Positions 36,199 to 45,609 are shown, numbered from the stretch's first letter. The stretch is 64,000 nt of DNA from Marinobacter koreensis (GCF_023156285.1 NZ_JAKZAJ010000004.1:372001-436000); one strand, 5' to 3'. Notes: generated by a model from the sequence alone, not told the origin. Program-made: numbers and translations.

Positions 36199-38406
36199 AT
36201 GCGGGCACTGTCAGTGCTGATCCTTGCAGCCCTCTGTGGGCTTTATTCTGCCTGCCTGCTCGCCGCGGAGCACGAGCGACCCCGGGTCGGACTGGTCCTC
36301 AGCGGCGGCGGTGCCAAGGGAATGGCCCACGTGGGCGTCCTCCGGGTGCTGGAAGAGATGCACATTCCGATCGACGTGGTGGTCGGGACCAGCGCCGGCT
36401 CGGCGGTTGGAGCCCTGTACGCATCGGGTATGTCGGTCGCCGAGATCGAACAACGCTTTATCGATATGGACTGGCTGTCCAGTTTCCGGGACGATCCGGG
36501 CCGTCTGTACAAACCCATCCGTCGCAAGGAGGATGAGTGGCGGTTTCCGGTCACGCCGGGCCTGGGTCTGCGTCTGGATGGCTTTCATGTGGGAGGGGGG
36601 ATTGTTGCCGGACAGAACCTCGGCTTCATTCTCAACGAGCTGACCCGCAGCGCCGCACTGGTCGAAGATTTTGATCGCTTGCCCATTCCTTTCCGGGCGG
36701 TGGCAACGGACCTGGCCACGGGAGACCAGGTGGTTATCGGCAGCGGCGATCTTGCCGAAGCCATTCGGGCGAGCATGAGTATCCCGGGCGTCTATAGTCC
36801 GGTGGAGCGCGACGGCCGCCTGCTGGTGGACGGGGGCGTGGCCAACAATCTGCCCATCAGCGTGGCGCGCCAGATGGGCGCGGATGTGATCATTGCGGTC
36901 GATATCACCGATCCGCTTAAAGACACCAACAAGCTCAAGGAAGCCTTTTCGGTGGTCGGGCAACTGACCACAATGCTGACCCGGCGCAACACCGACCAGC
37001 AGCTGAAACTTCTGGATAACAACGACGTTCACATCCAGCCCGATCTCAAAGGGCACACCTCGGCGGATTTCTATCAGGCCCCTGTACTTTTCGAATTGGG
37101 CGCGTCAGCAGCCCGGAAGCATGCCGTTGAACTTGAACCGCTGTCTGTTTCACCCACTGCCTGGACCGCCTACAAGGCCGGGATGGCGTCCCGGAATTTT
37201 GGTGCCTCCGGTCCGATTGACCGAATTGACATCGAAAGCTCCAGGACCCTGGCGCGGGATTTTATCCGCGAACGCATCCGACAGGATTCCGGCGAACCGC
37301 TGGATATCCCGCGGTTGGAGGAAGATCTCAAGCGTATCTACGGGCTCGGCTACTACGAGACGGTGTCCTATTCCCTGTCTCCTTCGTCGTCCGGAACCGT
37401 CCTGAGAGTGCAGCCCAAGGAGAAATCCTGGGGGCCGAACTATCTCTCTTTCGGGCTGAACTACGAGGATAATTTTGATGGTGAGACCCATTTCAACCTG
37501 GCTACCTCATTGCGGGCAACCGAGCTGAACCGGCTTGGCGGCGAGTGGCAGACCGGCATCCAGCTGGGCACCGAGCCCTGGGTGCGCAGCCAGTGGTACC
37601 AGCCACTCGGATTCGGCTATGACCGTTTCGTGATACTCGGTGGCCAGTATTCCCGGAACAGTTATGCCATCTACGGGGAGGGTGGCGAACAGGTGGCGGA
37701 AGTGGATGTCAGCGCCCGAAGCGCCGATCTGTCGCTGGGGATGGAGTTGGGTGGCGATGCGGAAGTCCGGCTGATCTATAGCCGGGGTTACGCGACGGTG
37801 AATCAGCAGATCGGGGCATCCGTTGCTCCGGACGATGCCATCCACCAGGGTAACGTCCAGTTGAGGCTGGTCCACGACTCCCTGAACGACGGTTCCTATC
37901 CGACCGATGGCAGCTTCGCGGGCCTGAAGGCCAAATTTGAACGGGAGGATCTGGGATCGGACCGTCACTTTGACTCGGCCACTACCATGCTGCTGGGCGC
38001 GGGTGATTGGAAAGGCTTTACGGTGACCGGACTGGTCTTTGCGGAGGATGTGCTGCGCGGCGAATCGGGGATCGAGAACCAGGTTCGCCTGGGCGGGTTC
38101 CGACGCCTTTCGGCCTACGCTCCGGGCGAAATTACCGGCGAGAGCGCCGCCATGGGTGCGGTGTATGCGAGTCAGCGGTTTGGCGGACCGATCATGCCCT
38201 GGTTTGCCGGTGCCGGCTTCGAAGCGGGTAACGCCTGGTCCTCCCTGAGCGACGCGAGCTGGGGTGGCTCGGTCAAATCCTGGAGTCTGTTCGCCGGCAT
38301 CGACACCTTTGTCGGTCCGGTTCAGCTGGCTGGCGCCTACAATACGGAAGACAACTGGACGGCTTACCTGAATATCGGGTTTTCCTTCACCCAGCTGTTC
38401 TACTGA
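36199..38406 (+). CDS. plpD: PlpD-like patatin phospholipase, type Vd autotransporter
   Basis: The 735-residue protein has a signal peptide (about 1-23), a patatin lipase domain (about 28-330), a POTRA-like segment (about 335-430) and a C-terminal 16-strand-type beta-barrel ending in FSFTQLFY, whose final aromatic residue suits BAM recognition. The catalytic dyad is visible: GTSAG with Ser 65 and DGG in LLVDGGVANN; the oxyanion motif is SGGGAKG. Length is close to PlpD of P. aeruginosa (728). It is expected to hydrolyse phospholipids at or from the outer membrane. Confidence 0.92.
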   Translation: MRALSVLILAALCGLYSACLLAAEHERPRVGLVLSGGGAKGMAHVGVLRVLEEMHIPIDVVVGTSAGSAVGALYASGMSVAEIEQRFIDMDWLSSFRDDPGRLYKPIRRKEDEWRFPVTPGLGLRLDGFHVGGGIVAGQNLGFILNELTRSAALVEDFDRLPIPFRAVATDLATGDQVVIGSGDLAEAIRASMSIPGVYSPVERDGRLLVDGGVANNLPISVARQMGADVIIAVDITDPLKDTNKLKEAFSVVGQLTTMLTRRNTDQQLKLLDNNDVHIQPDLKGHTSADFYQAPVLFELGASAARKHAVELEPLSVSPTAWTAYKAGMASRNFGASGPIDRIDIESSRTLARDFIRERIRQDSGEPLDIPRLEEDLKRIYGLGYYETVSYSLSPSSSGTVLRVQPKEKSWGPNYLSFGLNYEDNFDGETHFNLATSLRATELNRLGGEWQTGIQLGTEPWVRSQWYQPLGFGYDRFVILGGQYSRNSYAIYGEGGEQVAEVDVSARSADLSLGMELGGDAEVRLIYSRGYATVNQQIGASVAPDDAIHQGNVQLRLVHDSLNDGSYPTDGSFAGLKAKFEREDLGSDRHFDSATTMLLGAGDWKGFTVTGLVFAEDVLRGESGIENQVRLGGFRRLSAYAPGEITGESAAMGAVYASQRFGGPIMPWFAGAGFEAGNAWSSLSDASWGGSVKSWSLFAGIDTFVGPVQLAGAYNTEDNWTAYLNIGFSFTQLFY

Positions 38407-38416
38407 GCTATCGGCT

Positions 38417-39091
38417 TCAGGCCGGTTTCTGCTCTCGCGTGATGGCCTCCAGAACCTGCTGGCACTGTTGAAGGGCGTAGCGATGCAGGATGGTCGCGAG
38501 ATGCTCTTCATCCCGCTCCCGGATGGCATCAATCGATTCGCGCATATGGGCCAGGTTGTCCTCGAGGACCCGGTTTCCGCCATTCTGGAAGGCGACAAAC
38601 GCGCAGCGACGGGCGGAGGGCCACAGATCTTCGATCGCGGTGACAATGAAATAGTTGTCGGCGTAGGCCAGCGACGCCTGGGTGTATTCGATGCCCAGCT
38701 CCAGGAACGTCATCAGGTCGTTTTTCTCGAAGCTGGTCTTCATGCGCTGGTACAGGGATTCGAGGCGATCCATGTCGTCCTGCTGCCAGTTTCGAACCAG
38801 CTTCCGGCCGGTGTGCGTGAGGTACAGTTCCAGGGTTTCGTAGAGACTGCGGACGAAGAAGTCATCCAGTGGCGTGACGAAGGCGCCCTTGCGCGGAACG
38901 CTGCGGACGAGGTGCCGTTTTTCCAGCAGTAGCAGTGCTTCGCGGATCGAACCATGACTGACATCCATTTCTTTCGCCATCGCACCCTCATAGATACGTT
39001 CGCCTGACCGGAGCTGTCCGAACGCAATCCGGTTCTCAAGGTGACGGGCGACCTGTTCGGTCAGGGTTTCTCGCGGCTTGAAAGCATTCAT
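38417..39091 (-). CDS. GntR family (FadR/FCD subfamily) transcriptional regulator
   Basis: The 224-residue protein has an N-terminal winged helix (about 8-75) with LRSGERIYEGAMAKEMDVSHGSIREALLLLEKRHL broken by the usual turn, and a C-terminal all-helical FCD ligand domain (about 85-215). FCD regulators usually respond to small organic acids or acyl-CoAs. The metal-binding histidines of some FCD proteins are not evident. It is transcribed leftwards, 78 bases after the end of the cardiolipin synthase gene, and its targets cannot be told from the context. Confidence 0.85.
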   Translation of the reverse strand: MNAFKPRETLTEQVARHLENRIAFGQLRSGERIYEGAMAKEMDVSHGSIREALLLLEKRHLVRSVPRKGAFVTPLDDFFVRSLYETLELYLTHTGRKLVRNWQQDDMDRLESLYQRMKTSFEKNDLMTFLELGIEYTQASLAYADNYFIVTAIEDLWPSARRCAFVAFQNGGNRVLEDNLAHMRESIDAIRERDEEHLATILHRYALQQCQQVLEAITREQKPA

Positions 39092-39169
39092 GGTGATATC
39101 TACTGCGTGGTTATGATTGTTGACCGCATATTCGCACAGAGCAGCGTGGCGGGGCCAGTCTGTTACCGC

Positions 39170-40600
39170 TTACAAAAGGGGCGCGCTGAGCCGAATGGCC
39201 CGGCAGGCCAGCCGGAACAGGATCGATCGGTCCCGGTAGTCGCTCTCCGTCATCAGCCGGCAGTTCCGCAGGTCGTCCCTGAGCATCTCCTCCACCTCGG
39301 CGACAAATCGGCTATCGGTCATGATGGCTGAAATCTCGAAGTTCAGTCGCATCGAACGATTGTCCAGGTTGGCCGTTCCGATAGCCGCGTAGCGATCGTC
39401 AACGAGAATGACCTTCTGGTGCAGGAAGCCGGGCTGGTAGCGGTAGATGCCGATCCCGGCCTGGCAGGCCTGAACGAGGTAGGAGTAAGCCGCCAGCTTG
39501 ACCAGGTGGCTGTCAGGGGTTTCGGGGATCAGGATACGGACGTCGATGCCCCGCAGAGCCGCGAGCTGCAGTGCGTTCATGATCTGGAAATCCGGTACGA
39601 AATACGGGGACGCAATCCAGATGCGTGAGCGCGCATTGTTGATGCAGTTCAGGAAAAACAGGGTGCAGGTTTCCCAGGAGTCTGCCGGGCCGGTGGGCAG
39701 GATCAGGATGTCCTCCTCACCCGCCGGTCGTTCTCCGGTGCTCCAGTCCAGGGCTGGAAGCTCATCACTGGCCCAGTTCCAGTCCTCCAGCCAGGCCAGT
39801 TGAAGGCCGGCGACCGCGGGGCCTTCAATCCGGCAGTGGGTGTCCCGGAGCGGGGCCTGCTGCAGGGCCGTCCCCAGATACTCGTCGCCCAGATTAATGC
39901 CGCCCACGAAGCCGACGCGGCCATCGCAGACCAGCAGTTTGCGATGGTTCCGGAAGTTGATCTGGAAACGGCGCCGCCGGATATTGCCATCACCAAAGGA
40001 CGCCACCCGGGCGCCGGCGTCGGACAGTTCCCGGAGATACCTGCGCGGCAGCCACACGCTGCCAATGTCGTCGTACAGGAACCACACCTCGACGCCCTGA
40101 GCCAGTTTGCGTTCCAGGATCGATTTGATGCGCTGTCCGACCCGGTCGGAGCGGACGATATAGAATTCCAGGAGGATGTAGCGGGTGGCGTCTTCCATGG
40201 CCTCGAAAAGCGCCTCGAAGGTCGCCTCTCCGTCTCGCAACAGGGTGCATTTGTTGCCGCTGGTAAACGGTTGCCGTCCCAGTTTGCACAGGACCTGCAG
40301 TTCGTCGTGAAAACGCTGGTCACCGGGTGACGGTATCGACGTGGTTTGTTGTTCGAAGCGGCTCAGCAGGCCGGTCAGCGACTGATCGCCCATACGCCGG
40401 GCCTTGATGTAGCCGCCGAACCGGTAGCGACCGATGAGGAGAAAGAGCGGCACCGTGAGATAGGGCAGTCCCAACAGGCCCACGATCCAGGCGATTGCCC
40501 CCTGAGATGTGCGGTAGGTCAGCAGTATACGGTAAATACAGGCCAGGGCTCCGAGATAGAGCAGACCAACGGCGATGGCAACCAGGGAGACATGTTCCAT
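39170..40600 (-). CDS. cls: Cardiolipin synthase
   Basis: Cls joins two phosphatidylglycerol molecules into cardiolipin at the inner membrane. The 476-residue protein starts with two transmembrane segments (about 5-25 and 33-57), followed by two phospholipase D domains. The HKD motifs are NHRKLLVCDGRVGFVGG (about residue 218) and LHQKVILVDDRYAAIGTANLD (about 395). Length matches bacterial ClsA. Its ATG overlaps the stop of the upstream AraC-type regulator by one base (TAATG), so the two are translationally coupled. Confidence 0.93.
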   Translation of the reverse strand: MEHVSLVAIAVGLLYLGALACIYRILLTYRTSQGAIAWIVGLLGLPYLTVPLFLLIGRYRFGGYIKARRMGDQSLTGLLSRFEQQTTSIPSPGDQRFHDELQVLCKLGRQPFTSGNKCTLLRDGEATFEALFEAMEDATRYILLEFYIVRSDRVGQRIKSILERKLAQGVEVWFLYDDIGSVWLPRRYLRELSDAGARVASFGDGNIRRRRFQINFRNHRKLLVCDGRVGFVGGINLGDEYLGTALQQAPLRDTHCRIEGPAVAGLQLAWLEDWNWASDELPALDWSTGERPAGEEDILILPTGPADSWETCTLFFLNCINNARSRIWIASPYFVPDFQIMNALQLAALRGIDVRILIPETPDSHLVKLAAYSYLVQACQAGIGIYRYQPGFLHQKVILVDDRYAAIGTANLDNRSMRLNFEISAIMTDSRFVAEVEEMLRDDLRNCRLMTESDYRDRSILFRLACRAIRLSAPLL

Positions 40601-41679
40601 TAGCGGTCGGTCTCTCCATTCACGGGCGACGAGTCGTTGTTCTGATGCTCAGCCCGATACTGGGCAGGGCCGATGCCGGTCCAGCGCTTGAAAGCGCGAC
40701 TGAACGCAGAGAGCTCGGAAAAGCCCAGGAGGAAGGCGATTTCACCAAGGGCGTACTGGTCTGCCGCGACATAGCGAAGCGCCTTATCCTTGCGGACCCC
40801 CTCCACCAGATCGTGAAAGCTCAGGCCCTCCTTCTTGAGCTTCCGGTACAGGGTCTGGCGACTCATATGACATTGACGGGCCAGGGTATCCGCGTCGATC
40901 CGGTCGGTCGCCATCTGCTTTGAAATAAGTCGCCGGATCCGTCGGCCGAACGAGCGGCGGGTCTGCAGTTTGGCCAGTAGCACGTTCACCTGTCTCAGCA
41001 CCGCGGAATAGACGTAGGGATTGCGATGCGGGATGGGGTGGGCGAGGTGTTTGCTGTGAAAGGCCAGCCGGGTTACTTCGTGGTTGAAAGACACCGGGCC
41101 GCCCAGCAACTTCTCGTACTCGTCGGCGTAACCTGGCTGACTGTGCGCGATTTCCGCCCATTCCGCCCGGATGCCCCGGTGAATGAAATGTCGGGTGCGG
41201 CTCAGGGCTGCCGCCAGGGTCCGATCCATGTCCTGACGGCAGTAATGGGCTGGTGAGTCGGGCTGCCAGGTCAGAATCGCGAGCCCGTCCCGCTGTTCGA
41301 AGGTGAGAAACACCGATTCGTTGACCAGCCGATGCAGGCGAACATACTGGGTTACTGCCTCTCCGAGGGTGTCGCAGTTGAAGAAGACGTGGCCCACGAG
41401 TCCCATTCGTTCCGGGTCCACGACCTGTCCTGCATGAAGGCCGATCGCAGGATCCCCGGTAAGCTGCTCGGCGTATTCCCACAGCCGGTAGTGGGCATCT
41501 GCGGGTACCCGCCGGTCCGGATCTTCCAGTTCTGACAGCGTCAGGCCGGTCAGATCAGACACCTGTTTCTCCACCAACAGCCCCTGTTGATCCAGGTAGT
41601 GGACCAGCGCCAGTGTGCTGGAAGCGGCGACCCCGGGGACGCCGGTCGTGGAGATGGAATCAGCCTGCGCGGAGTTCAC
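40600..41679 (-). CDS. AraC family transcriptional regulator
   Basis: The 359-residue protein has an N-terminal arabinose-binding-type domain (about 30-215) and a C-terminal double helix-turn-helix (about 255-355) with DADTLARQCHMSRQTLYRKL and LGEIAFLLGFSELSAFSRAFKRW. The start is GTG at 41679 behind CGAAGGAAGGAC, a strong ribosome site; a longer in-frame reading to 41754 crosses the likely promoter. It is coupled to cls. Upstream lie two direct copies of ACAGCTTGTCA, good candidates for its own binding sites, shared with a divergent small gene. Confidence 0.9.
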   Translation of the reverse strand: MNSAQADSISTTGVPGVAASSTLALVHYLDQQGLLVEKQVSDLTGLTLSELEDPDRRVPADAHYRLWEYAEQLTGDPAIGLHAGQVVDPERMGLVGHVFFNCDTLGEAVTQYVRLHRLVNESVFLTFEQRDGLAILTWQPDSPAHYCRQDMDRTLAAALSRTRHFIHRGIRAEWAEIAHSQPGYADEYEKLLGGPVSFNHEVTRLAFHSKHLAHPIPHRNPYVYSAVLRQVNVLLAKLQTRRSFGRRIRRLISKQMATDRIDADTLARQCHMSRQTLYRKLKKEGLSFHDLVEGVRKDKALRYVAADQYALGEIAFLLGFSELSAFSRAFKRWTGIGPAQYRAEHQNNDSSPVNGETDR

Positions 41680-41699
41680 GTCCTTCCTTCGGAAAATTA

Positions 41700-41753
41700 A
41701 CAGCTTGTCATGGTTGCTGATACAAAATGTCAAGTGTATGGGACAGCTTGTCA
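41700..41753. promoter_or_regulatory. Direct-repeat operator candidate, ACAGCTTGTCA twice
   Basis: ACAGCTTGTCA occurs at 41700-41710 and again at 41743-41753, same orientation, 43 bases apart (about four helical turns). AraC-type regulators commonly bind direct repeats spaced by whole turns. A related TGTCAAG half-site lies between. The repeats sit between the AraC regulator and a divergent short gene. Confidence 0.55.
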
Positions 41754-41827
41754 ACGTTCAGTATCAGATACAACGATAGCATCTGAACACAGGATTGGAG
41801 CAATGAGTGTGACTCTGGAGGTGTTGT

Positions 41828-41920
41828 ATGGAAGCGCAGATTTTTGTGCCGCACGATCGGCAGGAACGTGAGAACGTGATTGCCCTCGCAGAATACCTGA
41901 ACAGCATTTTCTATTGCTGA
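41828..41920 (+). CDS. Possible 30-residue microprotein
   Basis: An ATG at 41828 with GGAGG eight bases upstream opens a 30-codon frame encoding a product that begins MEAQIFVPHD and ends YLNSIFYC. It is followed within 30 bases by a strong intrinsic terminator, and preceded by the direct-repeat operator shared with the AraC gene. It is too short for homology recognition. The first half is charged, the second half amphipathic or hydrophobic with a terminal cysteine. The transcript could instead be a small RNA. Confidence 0.45.
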   Translation: MEAQIFVPHDRQERENVIALAEYLNSIFYC

Positions 41921-41949
41921 TCGGGCAGGCGTAACGCCTATGACCCTGG

Positions 41950-41973
41950 GCCGGGAATTTTCCCGGCTTTTTT
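41950..41973 (+). terminator. Intrinsic terminator after the microprotein frame
   Basis: GCCGGGAA (41950-41957) and TTCCCGGC (41960-41967) form an eight-base stem with a two-base spacer, followed by six T. It points rightwards and ends whatever is transcribed from the 41.76-41.92 kb region. Confidence 0.88.
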
Positions 41974-42066
41974 GTGCCTGCCGGATGGCCGCCCCTTGCT
42001 CGACAGGCTGGCGGTGTTAATGTATCGGCTCTGATTTCGACCGTTCAATCCGGAGACCGATTGTCC

Positions 42067-42867
42067 ATGACTGTTGAGCTGAATCATAGAATTAGCGGCG
42101 AAGGCGCCCCCCTCATTCTGTTGCACGGGCTGTTTGGCTCGCTGGAGAACCTCGGTGGCATTTCCCGCCGCCTGCAGGATGGGTGGCAAATCCACGCACT
42201 CGATCAGCGAAACCACGGCAACTCTCCTCACACCGACACCATGGACTATCCGTCGATGGCACAGGATGTTATCGCCTACATGGACGCCAGGGGCCTTGAA
42301 AAGGCCAGTCTTCTCGGACACTCCATGGGTGGTAAGGTGGCCATGCAGGTGGCCCTGATGGCGCCGGAGCGGGTGGACCGGTTGATCGTTGCCGACATTG
42401 CCCCGGTGTCTTACAAGCCCCGTCACGATGCCATTCTCGAAGGTTTGTCGAAATTGGATCTCAGTGCCGTGAAGTCGCGCCAGGACGCCGATCAGCAATT
42501 GTCGGAATTTGTCGAGATGCCGGCCACGCGTCAGTTTCTGCTGAAGAACCTGGAACGGGTGCCACAGGAGGAACAGGCACCGGATGGGCCGGTGTTCCGG
42601 TGGCGGCTGAATCTGCCGGTGATTGACGCCTGTTACGACAATCTGGCCAGGGCGCCTGAGGGCGATGGACCATTCAACGGTCCTGTGTTGTTTCTCAAGG
42701 GCGCCGAGTCGGCCTACATCCAGGAGAAGCACCGGGACACGATCATGCGCCTCTTTCCGGCCGCAGAGCTCCGGATCATCCAGGACACCGGCCACTGGCT
42801 GCACGCCGAAAAAGCCGATACCTTCGCGGCCTTGTGTCGTCGATTCCTGGAGAGCGGGAACGCCTGA
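42067..42867 (+). CDS. Alpha/beta hydrolase, YbfF-like esterase
   Basis: The 266-residue cytoplasmic protein has the alpha/beta hydrolase pattern. The HGLFGSLENL oxyanion region is near residue 18, the nucleophile elbow is GHSMGG (serine about 95), an acid residue follows strand 6, and the histidine is in DTGHWLHAEK near the C-terminus. It resembles E. coli YbfF, an acyl-CoA/palmitoyl esterase. Start is ATG 42067 with GGAG about 11 bases upstream; TTG 42061 is an alternative. It follows a terminator, so it has its own promoter. Confidence 0.88.
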   Translation: MTVELNHRISGEGAPLILLHGLFGSLENLGGISRRLQDGWQIHALDQRNHGNSPHTDTMDYPSMAQDVIAYMDARGLEKASLLGHSMGGKVAMQVALMAPERVDRLIVADIAPVSYKPRHDAILEGLSKLDLSAVKSRQDADQQLSEFVEMPATRQFLLKNLERVPQEEQAPDGPVFRWRLNLPVIDACYDNLARAPEGDGPFNGPVLFLKGAESAYIQEKHRDTIMRLFPAAELRIIQDTGHWLHAEKADTFAALCRRFLESGNA

Positions 42868-42974
42868 TAGGCCGTTCAGGTCGGGCCGTTTCCATGTGGG
42901 CACTGGCCTCTGGTAAGGTTATTACATTGTCAGTGAGAGGGTGTTGAGCGGATGACGACAGGCGAGCGCGTGCG

Positions 42975-44063
42975 ATGAAGTGGTTGCTGATCGGGCTGTT
43001 GGCAGCATTCCTGCTGCTCGGCAGCTTTTTGCTGACACCGTCGCCCATCGACAGCAAAGCCTGGGAACCTCCGTCTGCGCCCCCGCTGACCGGCGTGCTT
43101 GCACCGAATGAACGCCTCCGGCTTGCGGATCTTCTGGCCCGCGGGAGGGTCTATGGTCCCGAGGACACGACGGTGGGGCCGGATGGCGTATTGTACACCG
43201 GAACCCAGGATGGCTTCGTGGTGCGGGTCTTTCCGGACGGACGGGTTGAAAAGTGGGTCGATACCGGTGGCCGCCCTCTCGGAATGGTATTCGATGGCCA
43301 GGGCAACCTGATCGTCGCTGACGCCTGGAAGGGGTTGCTGTCGATTGCACCGGACAAGAACATCACCGTCTTGGCCACGGAGGAAGGCGGAACGCCATTC
43401 CGGTTTACCGACGATGTGGATATCGCACCGGACGGTAGCATTTACTTCACGGACGCCAGTTCAAAGTTCCATCAGCCCGATTATCGCCTCGATCTCCTGG
43501 AAATGCGGCCGAACGGACGTTTTCTGCGCTATTCCCCTCGCACGGGCAAGGCCGAGCTGTTGCTGGGCAACCTGCATTTTCCCAACGGCGTTGCGGTCTC
43601 TCCCGACGGCGATTTCGTTTTGATCAACGAAACCTGGAAATACCGCATTCTCCGGTACTGGCTTCGCGGGCCCCGTGCCGGTCGGGCGGAAGTGTTTGCG
43701 GATAACCTGCCCGGTTTCCCGGATAACCTGGCCGTCGATCGGGATGGGCGATTCTGGGTGGCCTTCCCGACCCTGCGCAATGCTCAGGTGGATGCGCTGC
43801 ATCCGAACCCCTGGCTGAAGGATCTGGTGGCCAAGTTGCCGGACAGCCTGAAACCGAAGCCCCAGGAGTATGGCCTGGTGGTTGCGTTCGATCGCAATGG
43901 CAAGATGTTGACCAGCCTGCAGGACACCCGGGGTACGCACCTCAAGGAGATCACCTCGGTGAATCCTCATGATGGGGTTCTATACTTTGGTTCACTTCAC
44001 AATGACCGTATCGGGCGGCTACCTTTGAAGGCCATACCCGGCCTCGGAGACCAGCACGAATGA
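42975..44063 (+). CDS. SMP-30/strictosidine synthase-like beta-propeller protein
   Basis: The 362-residue protein has an N-terminal hydrophobic helix (about 3-22) serving as signal anchor or signal peptide, then a six-bladed propeller with repeats such as GPEDTTVGPDGVLYTGTQDG, DDVDIAPDGSIYFTDASS and FPNGVAVSPDGDFVLINET. This is the strictosidine synthase/SMP-30 superfamily, many of whose bacterial members are periplasmic lactonases or esterases. Calcium-binding acidic residues appear plausible in FTDDVD and FPDNLAVD. The stop overlaps the start of the thioesterase gene by four bases. Confidence 0.82.
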   Translation: MKWLLIGLLAAFLLLGSFLLTPSPIDSKAWEPPSAPPLTGVLAPNERLRLADLLARGRVYGPEDTTVGPDGVLYTGTQDGFVVRVFPDGRVEKWVDTGGRPLGMVFDGQGNLIVADAWKGLLSIAPDKNITVLATEEGGTPFRFTDDVDIAPDGSIYFTDASSKFHQPDYRLDLLEMRPNGRFLRYSPRTGKAELLLGNLHFPNGVAVSPDGDFVLINETWKYRILRYWLRGPRAGRAEVFADNLPGFPDNLAVDRDGRFWVAFPTLRNAQVDALHPNPWLKDLVAKLPDSLKPKPQEYGLVVAFDRNGKMLTSLQDTRGTHLKEITSVNPHDGVLYFGSLHNDRIGRLPLKAIPGLGDQHE

Positions 44064-44533
44064 ACGTCGATCATGACATACAGTGGGACCTCCCCGACCC
44101 CTTCACCCTCGAGATTGTCGTGCGTGAGGAGGATACGGACCGGCTCGGGCACGCCAATAACGTGGTCTACGTCCGGTGGCTTGAGGACATCAGCTGGGCC
44201 CACATTGAAAGCCTGGGGATGACCTGGTCATTGCACGAGTCCACAGGCAAGGCCATGGCCATCACCCGAACCGAAATAGACTATCTTGCCTCGGCCAACG
44301 CCGGCGACCATCTGGTTCTGGGCACCTGGCTGACCGGCTTTGACGGTCGGTTCCGGTCTTCCCGTCAGTTCCAGTTGGTGCGTCCATCCGACGGAAAGAC
44401 CCTGGTGCGGGCGGTTTCCACCCATGCCTGCGTCGACATGAAAAGCCAGCGCCCGGCCCGGGCCCCGCGCGAATTTGCCGAGATACTGTCGTCGGCCTCG
44501 GTCCCGGGTGGCAAGGGGCTGGCGACAGACTGA
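44060..44533 (+). CDS. Hotdog-fold acyl-CoA thioesterase
   Basis: The 157-residue protein has the 4HBT/YbgC signature EEDTDRLGHANNVVYVRWLED (broken here after 19 residues in typical form), with the catalytic aspartate preceding the G-H-x-N turn. Such enzymes hydrolyse acyl-CoA or hydroxybenzoyl-CoA thioesters in the cytoplasm. It overlaps the propeller gene upstream by four bases (ATGA), so the two are co-translated. The substrate cannot be told from the sequence. Confidence 0.86.
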   Translation: MNVDHDIQWDLPDPFTLEIVVREEDTDRLGHANNVVYVRWLEDISWAHIESLGMTWSLHESTGKAMAITRTEIDYLASANAGDHLVLGTWLTGFDGRFRSSRQFQLVRPSDGKTLVRAVSTHACVDMKSQRPARAPREFAEILSSASVPGGKGLATD

Positions 44534-44613
44534 CCGACGGTCCGCCGGTATTTCTGCTAGTCTGAAAACGTTTGTGTCTTTGCCCTTCTGCTTCAGCACA
44601 ATTGGAGAATTCG

Positions 44614-45597
44614 ATGGAAAACACCAGTGACAACGCGACTGCCGCTTCCATGCGCCATGTGGTTTATGAGCAGTTCGGCGAGCCGGATGTGCTGCAGGTA
44701 GTAAGCAGTCCGGTTCCGGAGCCGGGCGACGGACAGGTGTTGATTCGCGTGCACGGCGCCGGTCTGAATCCGATCGACTGGAAAACCCGGAAGGGACTGG
44801 GCTTTGCGGCACGGCAGATCGAAGGGTCGCTGCCCTGGACGCCCGGTTACGATGTGGCGGGTGAAGTCGTCGAGGTCGGATCCGGCGTGACGACCTTTGT
44901 CCCCGGAGACCGTGTCATGGGAATGGTGGGTTTTCCCGTTGACGGAGGTGGTTACTCGGAATTCGCCCTGGCGTCTGCGGACGAGCTGGCGATCGTGCCG
45001 GAAGAACTGGATCTGGTGCAGGCTGGTGGCGTGCCGCTGGCGGCATTGACGGCCTGGCAGGGTCTGTTCGAGATGGGCAACCTGGAGTCGGGGCAGAAAA
45101 TCCTCATTCACGCCGGTGCCGGCGGTGTCGGGCACTTCGCCGTACAGTTTGCCCTGGAGCGGGGCGCGCACGTAATTGCCACCGCCTCGGCGAGGAACCG
45201 GGATTTCCTGGCGGAATTGGGCGTCCATGAGGTGATCGACTATCACGAGACCGATTTTGTCGACGAGTGTTACGGGCTCGATATGGTACTGGACCTGATG
45301 GGTGGCGAGATTGGCAAGCGCTCCCTGCATACCCTCGGTGAACAGGGTGTATTGGTGACCATTCCCACGGTTACCGCCGATGACATCATCAGCGAAGCGG
45401 AGCGTATGGGGCTCAGGGCCCATGGAATGACGGTTCGTCCGGACGTCTTCCACCTCGAAGAAATCGCCGAACTGATCGAGGACGGGGACGTTCGCGTCCA
45501 CGTCGATCAGCAATTTGCCCTGGACGATGTCCGGTCCGCCCACGAGACGCTCGAGGGCGGGCACGTGCGCGGCAAGCTGGTCCTGGACTGCCGCTGA
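44614..45597 (+). CDS. NADP-dependent zinc-independent oxidoreductase (quinone oxidoreductase-like)
   Basis: The 327-residue protein belongs to the MDR superfamily without the catalytic zinc ligands. Motifs are HGAGLNPIDWKTRKG, PGYDVAGEVVEVG, GDRVMGMVGFP and the nucleotide-binding IHAGAGGVGHFAVQFAL (about residue 165). Such enzymes reduce quinones or enones with NADPH. TTGGAGAATTCG lies just before the ATG at 44614. It is about 80 bases after the thioesterase and may have its own promoter. Confidence 0.88.
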   Translation: MENTSDNATAASMRHVVYEQFGEPDVLQVVSSPVPEPGDGQVLIRVHGAGLNPIDWKTRKGLGFAARQIEGSLPWTPGYDVAGEVVEVGSGVTTFVPGDRVMGMVGFPVDGGGYSEFALASADELAIVPEELDLVQAGGVPLAALTAWQGLFEMGNLESGQKILIHAGAGGVGHFAVQFALERGAHVIATASARNRDFLAELGVHEVIDYHETDFVDECYGLDMVLDLMGGEIGKRSLHTLGEQGVLVTIPTVTADDIISEAERMGLRAHGMTVRPDVFHLEEIAELIEDGDVRVHVDQQFALDDVRSAHETLEGGHVRGKLVLDCR

Positions 45598-45609
45598 GGG
45601 CTCTCGCTC

